DNA from: Phellopilus nigrolimitatus
Lineage: Eukaryota; Basidiomycota; Agaricomycetes; Hymenochaetales; Hymenochaetaceae
Length of the DNA: 16,575 nucleotides
NCBI GenBank assembly: GCA_021029095.1
Contig: JAJOHG010000498.1
Location: 1-16,575, forward strand
Direction: 5' to 3'
Positions 9,301-16,575 of this stretch are shown piece after piece. The position numbers and the translations under genes were made by a program. Under the pieces are notes generated by a model. It had not been told where the DNA came from. It searched no databases and worked only from the letters and a program-made list of their open reading frames with translations. Positions within the stretch are counted from its first letter, which is position 1; every line of letters begins with the position of its first letter.

Positions 9301-10316
9301 GCAGAGGATTGCAAAGGCGGTGTCGAGATCATATGACCGGTTCGAGAAGTTGACGGTGCCCGAGTAGAGGTAGCCGAGAGTAAAGTGCATTGCGGGCGGG
9401 GTGAATGGCGGGGACGGTAGTCGGACTCTTGCTGGCTCCCCGAGAGCAGGTGTGTTTTTGAGGCCGTAGGTGATGAGTTGGTCATAGAAATAAGGCGAAC
9501 GCGTCACGAGAATGAAACGGTGTGACCAGAAAATAGCAGCAGTCTCTTCTTCAGACGAGCCGGACGCAGACTGGACTTCCCCAGTAAGCTCAATCTTAAC
9601 GTCAGAGTAAAGGCGCGACCTCCACATAAAGACGAGGTCTTTGCGCAGCTTATCAATGCGCGTCTCGTCCGCGTCCGCGTCGCCCTCTGCAGCCTGCTCA
9701 TTCGCGTCGAAGAGGAAGGCGAAGGCCTCGCCGAGGCCCTTGCCAGTGTAGAGATACTCGAGCTCATTGGCGAAGAGCGCGGGCTTGTGCGCGAGGGGGA
9801 TGCGGGTGAGGGAGCCGATAACGGAGGGCGCGGGAGACGCGGAGCGGAAGTGGGAGGGCGAGCCGGAGCGGAGGGAAGCGGGGTACGGGAAGTCGACGCC
9901 GAGGTTGAGGGACAGTGCGGAGGTGGTGGGCATGGGGAGAGATGGCGTCGGGGATGCGGCGAAGGGTAGCGGGGACGCGACGGGAGCGGAACGGAAGGTG
10001 AAGTAACGAGCCTGGAAGCTCGGCGGTGCGCGCGCATACACAATAGCTAGTAGTTGACAGTCAGCAGGCGAGAGATGGCTAGACACTAGTGGATGAGTTG
10101 CTCGCCTTTATGACCCCAGACCTCCTCGACTTCGGCGTCGGCATCGCCGTCGTCCATGGCGTCATCATCGACGAGGTCCCAGACGACGTCGGGAAAGCGG
10201 TCTTTTGAGCGATGAAAGAGCGCTTGTAGGTCGTCCTGCCATACGGAAGTCGAGTTCTTTGTGGCTTCGAGCAGGGCAGGCGGGCGCACAGGCGGCTGGG
10301 TCGGGATGGAGACCAT
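6355..10316 (-). CDS. BTB domain - CAP-Gly domain protein
   Basis: Probable cytoskeleton-associated adaptor. CAP-Gly domains bind C-terminal EEY/F motifs of tubulin and EB1-type proteins, and BTB domains mediate dimerisation or cullin-3 binding; the role here is inferred from domains alone. Exons are 10316-10106, 10046-8665, 8605-8404 and 8339-6355. They sum to 3780 nt, 1259 aa. Introns 1 and 2 begin with GC (GCGAGC, GCGAGT) and are 59 bp each; intron 3 is GT-AG, 64 bp. Residues 1-70 contain NSTSVWQDDLQALFHRSKDR. The BTB region is at ~212-342 (SRLYSDVKIEL, WSHRFILVTRSPYF, LGYLYSGTVNF). A helical continuation reaches ~600 (QVEQARMDTIRWLRRRW). A Ser/Thr/Arg-rich disordered linker spans ~614-1094. 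The CAP-Gly domain spans ~1104-1250 (GPWVGVEV, WHDGSWGGIRYFE, RGLFVRPQQV) and is split by ~70 residues before RGLFV. It could be annotated as two genes, but the second half has no ATG of its own at the exon edge (only TTG at 8352), and the bridging exon continues the frame on both sides. Confidence 0.85.
8606..8664 (-). other. GC-AG intron 2 of BTB/CAP-Gly gene
   Basis: Donor CCAG|GCGAGT and acceptor CATATAG, 59 bp, phase 0. Splicing joins NAGLLYQ to ALVSSILLRPHPTEP and keeps the frame open into VEQARMDTIRWLR. No GT donor in the right phase gives an equally good join. Confidence 0.75.
10047..10105 (-). other. GC-AG intron 1 of BTB/CAP-Gly gene
   Basis: Donor AAAG|GCGAGC and acceptor CTACTAG, 59 bp, phase 1, with a CTGAC branch-like site about 16 bases before the acceptor. 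Without it the first exon meets TAG, and the BTB frame has no ATG near its beginning. Splicing gives VWGHKAIVYARAPPSF. Confidence 0.75.
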
Positions 10317-10809
10317 GATTCACGGCAACAGACGAGATAGAAAGAAAAAAGAAAAGAAAAGAAAAGCAGAGAAAACCCGGGGAAAAAGCAGATGATCCAG
10401 TTCCGAGCAGAAAGCAAAACACAGCAGCAGCAGCGAGGGTATATTCTTCTACGCACGTCACACGCGTCGTCGTCGTTCGTCGCTCGTGGTCGGCGTTGTC
10501 GAGGAAGCGAATCAATCAACCTCAGCCACGCCCTGTAACATCTCCGTGTGTCACGCTGACAAGCCACTCAGTTATTTCTATTTTTACTTCAAAAGAATAG
10601 TTTGTTCTGATGAGGTCTGTTTTATTTCATCGAATCTGAAATACGTATTGTCCTATGTTCCAGACGCAGAAAAAAAAATAGAGAAAATTTGAAAGCATAC
10701 ATGCACTTTGACTTAGTCAATACTTGCTTATGGTTGCTCGTGACAGACGTGTCACACGCTCTAAAGCCAAAAAAAAAGTTCTGGAAACTAAAATTAAATA
10801 GAGCTTGTT
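10317..10809. promoter_or_regulatory. Divergent promoter between BTB/CAP-Gly and NOC4 genes
   Basis: This 493-bp region separates two start codons facing away from each other, so it must hold both 5' leaders and core promoters. Next to the minus-strand gene is a purine run of GAAAA units (about 10339-10366), which reads as a CT-rich tract upstream of the BTB/CAP-Gly ATG, a common layout near fungal transcription starts. A CAG x4 repeat lies at about 10422-10433. The NOC4 side (10570-10809) is AT-rich with A-runs at 10670-10680 and 10770-10778. I see no coding exon. Confidence 0.55.
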
Positions 10810-13078
10810 ATGGCTCCGCCGTCCAAGAAACAAAAGACAGGCTCGAGCAGCGCAAAATCGCCGTCGGCGCATACCGTCGTCGTCCTCGAGGCCGAGCTCA
10901 CCGCCGCCCTCGCCTCCAACGCGTCGCTCAACCCGCTCGCCGACCTCCTCCACATCGCCTTCTCCACTTCCGACCCGAACGTCGCCCTCAAGGCCATCTT
11001 CGCCCTCTACCGCCTTTTCACCCTCTGCGCCCAGAAAGGTTTCCTAAGTGCGGGCGCAAGTGCAGATGCAGATAGTGGCGACGACAAAGACGCACAGCAG
11101 CAGCCCGCCCGCAAAGCCGTCCGCGCCTGGGTCGCCGCCCGCCTCGACGCCTTTGCCGACTTGCTCTGCGCGCTGCTCAAGGACGACGAGAAGACTTTAC
11201 GGGTACGCTCTTCCCCCTTCCTTCTGGTTTTCATTTAGTTATTAATAAGTGTTATTTGCCCTAGACCTCATCCTTAAAGATCCTCTTTTCCCTCCTTCGC
11301 CAGCTCTCCTCTGTCATCCCCATACCAAGCTCAGCGGCTGCCTCCTCGTCCTCAGCTGCACCCCTTCGCTTCGACGTCCCCTTTTTCATCAAGATTGTCA
11401 AGGCACTCCTCATCTGCCCCCCGTCCCCGCGCACTACATCAAAATCCCCGAAAAGCGTAAACGCCGACGGCATCCTCGACCCCGACGTGTGCGACCTATT
11501 CCTCAACTCCTCGCTCAACCCCTATGCCGACATTCGATGGTTCTTCCTCCGCGAGTCTGCGTGCGTCCAACTTTTTCTTATTATATCCTTACCTCTCTCA
11601 AGTTGCCGAACCAATGTTTTGTAGCGCCCTCCTAGAATCCCCTGCCCTTGTCTCGGCACACCCAGCTATGCCCGCCAATGCGCTTTCCATCCTTGAGAAA
11701 CTCTCAGGCATGCCGCCGGCCGTCTCTGCCTCTTCTGAAACCGCCCCAAAGAATTTTCAATTTTGGATCGAGCAACTCGACACAAAACCACGCAAAGGCA
11801 AACGGAAGCCGATGTCCTCTTCCGCCTCCTCAGAAAACTCCGATGCTGACGCCGACGCCGAGGCTGAGGCTGAAGCAGACGACTGGCGCGCTTTCTTCGA
11901 GGATCCCAAGCCTTCCACAAAGAAAGAAAAAGGCCGGCGGCTGCACACCCTCAGCGTGCATGCTCAGCTGCACACGCCCGCCGCGCACCGCGCGGTCTTC
12001 ACGCGATGCTGGCTCGCGCTCCTGCCTCTACTCTCTGCAGGGATGCTCGACGAGAAGGCCACAACAGAAGACGAGGAGCACCTCGCGCTCGTCGCACGCG
12101 CGCTCACCGTGCTCCATCACGGTGTCCTCCCTCACCTCACGCGAGCCGTTCTCATCATGGATTGGGTTTCTGGATGCGTCGACCATGGTGCGATCTTTTT
12201 CTCGGTCCTGTTTTTCCTTTCCTCTTTCACTCATGACATTGTCAAGGCGGGAACGTCGGCCTCCTCGCACTCAATGCGCTTTTCGTGCTCATGCGGGAGT
12301 ACAATCTGTGCGTCATCCACCTTCTTTCTTCAAAAAAAGAATAAATATCCCTGACTCCCATTCATCCGCAGCGACTACCCGCAGTTTTACACTCGCCTAT
12401 ACGCCTTCCTCGACCGGGATGTGCTGCACCTGCGGCACCGTGCGCGCTTCTTCCGCCTCACCGAGCTCTTCCTCAGCTCCAGCCACCTTCCCGCAACGCT
12501 GCTTGCATCCTTCGTGAAGCGCCTCGCACGCCTCTCGCTTAGCGCGCCCCCCGCCGCGATCATCATGGCTATTCCGTTCACATACAACGTCCTCAAGCGG
12601 CACCCCGCACTCATGGTCATGATCCACCGCGACGCCGACGTCGAATCCTCTGCAGAAGAAGACGATGCCTTCGACCCATCCGAGCCGAACCCGACGCAGA
12701 CCGGCGCATTGCGGTCCTCGCTCTGGGAGCTTGCCACACATCGGCAGCATTACCACGGCGCGGTCGCGACGCTAGCGCGCGTTTTTGAGGAGGCGTTCAC
12801 ACGCCCAGGGTACGCAATGGAGGACTTCCTCGACCACACATACGCTACGGTAAGCCTGCCTTTTCCTCTTTTCCCCTTCCTTCTTCTCTTTTTCTGGAAC
12901 GTGAAAACTGACCGCGGACTAGCTCTTCGAGACTGAGGCGAACCGTAAGATCCGGAAGGACCCGCCGGTCATCGAGTTGGGGATGGTCCAGCCGATGATG
13001 GTACGAGCGCGGGGAAACGAAGACGCAAATGCGGGGGTACAGACGGACATCGTAGGTACGATGTGGGTCTTTGGGTAG
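10810..13078 (+). CDS. NOC4: Nucleolar complex protein 4 (NOC4), 40S ribosome biogenesis
   Basis: Homologue of Noc4, which works with Nop14 in the nucleolus in pre-40S subunit assembly and export. Exons are 10810-11202, 11265-11560, 11625-12187, 12247-12307, 12372-12849 and 12923-13078; all five introns are GT-AG, 59-73 bp, and the joined frame is 648 aa ending TAG at 13076-13078. The N-terminus MAPPSKKQKTG is basic, consistent with nucleolar import. The CBF/Mak21-type domain runs from about residue 352 (TRCWLALLPLL) through VGLLALNALFVLMREYN, YPQFYTRLYAFLD and HRARFFRLTELFLSSSHLP, ARLSLSAPPAAI and IPFTYNVLKRHP (~510), the signature of the Noc4 family. Acidic low-complexity stretches occur before it (ENSDADADAEAEAEADD) and after it (SSAEEDDAFDPSEP). 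The last exon ends in GTMWVFG. ATG 10810 is the first in-frame Met. The gene lies divergent to the BTB/CAP-Gly gene and 226 bp before the right FunK1 repeat arm. Confidence 0.93.
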
Positions 13079-13303
13079 TTTAAACTAGGTTCCAAATTGT
13101 ATAGACGGGGACATTGTCCAGAATCGCCCAAGGAGTATGTACATGTCATGCATACCGAGTTTGCTCATTTGGTATGGAAAGATGAAAATGTCAGCACGGA
13201 TTTAAGACATCGCAGTTGGTGAAAAAACAAAAAGCAAGTCATATGTAAATCATACAGCATTTCGTCTTTTCGACTCCTGCAACGTTGCTGGGCTGCGAAG
13301 TAC

Positions 13304-13530
13304 ATGCCTGCCAAAAGGAGTAACACAGCTGTGGCTCGATCACGTGAGAACAATAGACGACGCGACTCGAGTCACTCACAACGCGTCTCTCAGCCACTAT
13401 CATCTCTCAGCCACGATCCAAGCCACGTTCCCCAGCCACAGCGCTTTGACACTTTGACACTACATAAGCCGCGCGCACATTCAGTTGGTAAGTTGTCCCT
13501 CCTTACCTGAACACCACGATCTCATACGAA
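13304..13530 (+). promoter_or_regulatory. FunK1 upstream regulatory block, copy 2
   Basis: Counterpart of 5866-6093. Motif positions: CACGTG 13341-13346; AGCCAC at 13392, 13409, 13421 and 13434; TTTGACAC at 13445-13452 and 13453-13460; possible weak TATA-like ACATAAG next to it. A frame from ATG 13304 stays open for 68 codons here, but the single-base indel puts a stop in the copy 1 equivalent, and the apparent GTAAG...CACAG splice would not enter the kinase frame. I therefore favour a regulatory or untranslated role. Confidence 0.6.
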
Positions 13531-16500
13531 ATGTCACTTCTCCACAGCCCTGTTAGACTTAGTCGAAACGCTGCTGCGCTACTCGGTTCGACGCAGGAGG
13601 CCAATATGAACTTCACCAAATATGCGGACATCAAGAGGGATGACCATTTCCACGAGAAATATCTACGCGTTGATGAGTCCATGGTCGACTCGTCAGATGA
13701 CTTTAACACTTTCTTCAACGAGAACATAGACCGTATGACGGCCGTGCTGGCCCACGAGGACGCGAAAAAGGTCAGACAATCTCGTGCGACGTCGGTCGCT
13801 CCGCCACATGCAGACGAGTCTTCATCCAGCCGCCTTTCAGCAAGTGGTATGTCCCCATCTTGGTATCTGCCAAATAGTCTTCTGCTAATATAATGGCTTC
13901 AGATGGCCGACCCACGAGAACTTCGATACAATCTGTAGGTGGTCATCGTGCAAGTGGTTCGATGTCCTCTGCTGCCGGGCCATCCGAGGGTGCACTCGGA
14001 ACAGCGACTGGTCAAAGCAAATTCAGCTCCGTGCTAGAACACGATCTATATCAACCACTCATGAAGATCCTCACCCGTGTGAGCATTCATGTCGCCCGTA
14101 AAAGGGGCATCCGCAACGACGGTGAGTAACTCGCATCTATATCTGCTGCCGCCTTTCCCATAACTCCCCAAAACTCATATCTTTGTACAGGTCTCTGCAT
14201 ACTGTTTCAGTCGAGTCATTCGCACCCGTTGGATGACGGTATGGGAAACAAGAAGAAATACCATGCTAAGAAACCGGATCTGGTCGCTGTGTGGAAACCG
14301 TTGAGCGACTGCGAGGCTCTTATTGGCGAGGCGACTAATAAGGCTCCTGCGTCCCAAAGCTGGAAGATGACTGAGATCGTTTCCCTCCTCGAGGTCAAGC
14401 TTAAACATGCTGAGCTACCTAACCAACTGGGTGCGTATGCGAGCGACTTGCCCCGCGGACGACCCGACATCGCTGGGCTTCTCCTTATGACGTGCACTGC
14501 AGAAGTATTCCGCTTCTGTTGGTCCGACGCGTCGCGTTTTGTACATTCGAATCAATATGAGTGGAAAGAAAACGTCCATCTCTTGTTTTACTTCTTGCAC
14601 ACGCTCTATGACGCCGTCGACGACCTGCCACAGCTCGACACCACCATACAGTTATTGAAGGAGGAAAAAAACAAACCCACCTGGACCGTCAAGACCGCAG
14701 ACGGCGAATTGGAGGCGGTCTGGCTGTTTTCGACACTTGCTTGGGGAAAGCAGACATGGATTCTTCAGGGTCCCTCCTACATCATCAAGGACCTATGGCG
14801 GGACAATAAAAGGCGTTTCACCGAAGGCGCTGTACTTGCGAAAATACACGAGAAAGGCTTCGTTCCTGGCGTCGTCCGTCTACGTAGCTACGAGGAAGTG
14901 GAAGTAACGAAAGCCGACGGATCCTCTCTAAAGTTGGAGACTTCGAAGAAGCACTCCAAAGTAATTTTCTGTGGGGATTCGAAATTGGGAAAATGGCAGT
15001 ACAGAGACGTGGAAGATCCAGACAAGGAAGATGCCTCGAACAGCGAGACAAGACAAATTGGAGATGAAGCTGTCGCACACGACGGAGGCAACGTGGAAGA
15101 TAGCGGCTCCACTATGGAGAGCGCTCAACCACATCAGGAGGAGATAGAATGTAAGGAGGCAGACGGCGACTTCAGAGCCGGGGATGCGCCTGATGTCGAC
15201 TCCACTGTGGAGAGCACTCAACCACACCAGGAAGAGATAGAATGTATGGAGGCAGTCGGCGACGTTACAGCTGAAGATGCGCCTGACGATGACGAGCCGG
15301 CGATGGAAGACGACAATGCCAACAAAGTGTACGAGAAAAAGATCCGTCAGAGAGTTAAGACCAGGGCCATTCTAGATAGCTATGGGGACGCGCTGGAGGA
15401 ATGCACGTCACTTCTGCAATTGCTGAAGATCGGCTTCGACATCGTCCACAGTAAGTGGTTTCTTTTCTCCCGGTCTGAATCTACGCAAGCTCACTGTTCC
15501 TTCGATTTTCAGCCCATCAATTCTGCGTGATGAATCGCAAATCGTTACATCGCGACATCAGTAAGAGCAACGTCATCATCAATCCGAAGCACAATAAACA
15601 CCCTGAGGAGAAGCAGAATAGCGAGGTCGGGAAGTACATCGAACAGGTATTGGATCCTTCCCGGTGCGTCATGTTCATCCACTTTGACACGTTCAAGCTT
15701 ACTCAGACGGCATTGTCTTACAGCACGGATGTAAAGGAAATTGTTATGTTGATCGACTGGGATAACGCAGCACTACTCGATGCAAAATCGAAAGGTCCTT
15801 TGACAGACAGAACGGTACGTAATATCTTTCCCTGGCTCCAAGCTCATTGCTAACGTTCCATAGGGGACTCCGATGTATATCGCTAGAGCCGTTAGCGTCG
15901 GGCGAGTTCTACTTCTCTGAGGCACATAAAAGAGCAAAGTTTCCTGAAATTTCCAAGGAAGCGAAACACTGTATATCGGTGCATACGACCAGGGGAGATA
16001 CAACTATTACATCTATAAAATCAACAATTCACCTTACGTCGTCGAGCCTAAAGAGATAGTGCCATTCGAACACCTCCCATATCTTGATATGGAATCAGTC
16101 TTTGGCTCTTCGCGTACCTTCTGTGTCGCGCATGCGTAGGTAACGACGACAAACCGACCGCGCAGTACGAGAAATTCATGGAGACGATGGAAAGACACAA
16201 CCCTGGAGAGCCTGGTGATGACCCCAGAGCCATAATCATGCTCCAAACTAGTGTCAATAACTGGAGAACCCGGCTTCACCCAGAGCTTCGACTCGTCGCC
16301 AGGATGCTGCACAGGATGGCTGAGTACTTGAAGGTAGAATGGGCATACTGGAAAAAATATATCCCCGAGGATCATGCACACGAAATGATGGTGAGATTAT
16401 TCCTGGATGAAATCGTTCACGTGGAGAAGCAGGGGGACGTGACTATCAACCTGAAGAGAGCACGTCGGTTCCCGAATCCTGAAGATGGGATTCGATCTCC

Positions 16501-16575
16501 TTCGAAGAGGTCACGTCTCAACGATGGCACAACGCAAGAAACCGTCCCAGGACTGCCTAGAGCATCGATACACAG
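13531..16575 (+). CDS. FunK1-type fungal protein kinase, copy 2 (3' end outside window, last exon frameshifted)
   Basis: Paralogue of the kinase at 2798-5865 in opposite orientation, with the same exon plan: 13531-13846, 13903-14121, 14191-15450, 15513-15633, 15724-15814 and 15864 onward. Exon lengths and phases match copy 1 except exon 3, which is 114 nt longer, and exon 5, which is 3 nt shorter. Kinase features are retained: IIKDLW, TEGAVLAKI, HRDISKSN (H611-R612-D613) and LIDWD (D650). The fourth intron is 90 nt with no stop in frame, so keeping it would add 30 residues without breaking the frame. Exons 1-5 are fully open. The last exon meets TGA at 15918-15920 because of a one-base gain, so the predicted product would stop shortly after the GTPMYIAR activation segment and lack the C-lobe. 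It is either a young pseudogene, a truncated kinase or an assembly with base errors. Confidence 0.75.
15108..15293 (+). repeat. 93-bp tandem duplication inside FunK1 copy 2
   Basis: Two head-to-tail units of 93 bp (15108-15200 and 15201-15293) encode similar 31-residue acidic repeats, beginning STMESAQPHQEEIECKEA and STVESTQPHQEEIECMEA. Copy 1 has one unit. The repeat lies in the acidic insert between the N-lobe and the HRD loop, and the frame is preserved. Confidence 0.88.
15864..16575 (+). pseudogene. Frameshifted last exon of FunK1 copy 2
   Basis: Compared with copy 1 exon 6 there is one extra base in GGG at 15900-15902, one missing base near 15964-15967 (GCGAAACACTG against GCGAAAGCACTG) and one missing base near 16101-16103 (TTTGG against TTTTGG). 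Between these points the sequence still encodes FunK1-like protein in the shifted frames (for example FPEISKEA, VPFEHLPYLDMESV, HPELRLVARMLHRMAEYL), and the last frame is open to the window edge. Confidence 0.75.

Larger units (their letters stand above)
13304..16575 (+). repeat. Right arm of FunK1 inverted repeat (continues past window)
   Basis: Reverse-complement match to 2932-6093. It is 110 bp longer than the left arm, mainly because of a 93-bp tandem duplication at 15108-15293. Its left edge is sharp: flanking sequence before 13304 has no counterpart beyond 6093. Confidence 0.92.

Noticed and set aside
8359..10086. A free-standing 575-aa BTB gene starting at 10086
   Set aside because: The first codon is GTG, and its C-terminus runs through two introns in the wrong frame; splicing at 10105-10047 links it to a proper ATG exon at 10316.
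10339..10366. GAAAA repeat as a microsatellite or origin element
   Set aside because: Short and irregular; better explained as a CT-rich leader tract of the minus-strand gene.
11648..12517. 289-aa plus-strand frame
   Set aside because: It overlaps NOC4 exons 3-5 in another frame, runs through two NOC4 introns and has low-complexity composition.
13304..13510. Possible extra first exon of FunK1 copy 2 (68 codons from ATG 13304)
   Set aside because: The equivalent frame in copy 1 is broken by a 1-bp indel and a TGA, and the GTAAG...CACAG splice does not enter the kinase frame.

Overview
The window is nuclear DNA from a filamentous basidiomycete, most likely an Agaricomycete. Genes are split by many short introns (about 49-90 bp, GT-AG with two apparent GC-AG cases). 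The conserved genes read as fungal housekeeping proteins. The flanks carry FunK1-type fungal protein kinases (Pkinase_fungal family), a group strongly expanded in Agaricomycetes. Gene models below were built by hand from reading frame, splice sites and phase; no search or RNA data was available.

Layout, left to right. (1) 1-934, minus: the 5' three-quarters or so of the eIF2-alpha gene, with four exons visible and the 3' end outside the window. (2) 1165-1690, minus: a decayed FunK1 relic that keeps a kinase activation-segment piece and a piece of FunK1 promoter. (3) 1839-2546: a 708-bp non-autonomous DNA transposon with TA target duplication, which itself contains a second 264-bp TA-flanked element (1982-2245). 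(4) 2798-5865, minus: an intact six-exon FunK1 kinase (916 aa). (5) 6355-10316, minus: one four-exon gene for a 1259-aa BTB + CAP-Gly protein; simple ORF calling would split it in two. (6) 10317-10809: a divergent promoter region. (7) 10810-13078, plus: a six-exon NOC4 homologue (648 aa) for 40S ribosome assembly. (8) 13531-16575, plus: a second FunK1 copy, inverted relative to the first, with three single-base frame changes in its last exon and running off the window.

The dominant large-scale structure is a 3.2-kb inverted repeat (2932-6093 against 13304-16575). It consists of the two FunK1 genes plus 228 bp of upstream DNA and brackets a 7.2-kb block holding the BTB/CAP-Gly and NOC4 genes. 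Divergence along the arms is patchy. The 228 bp upstream of the start codon differ at only 4 positions, and several introns are nearly identical, while the first ~180 coding bases differ at about 25 positions. The upstream block carries a dense array of short motifs, and parts of the same block recur next to the relic at 1165-1690. This conserved FunK1 leader, shared by three loci, is the most promising undescribed element here. I see no CRISPR array, tRNA, rRNA or viral gene.
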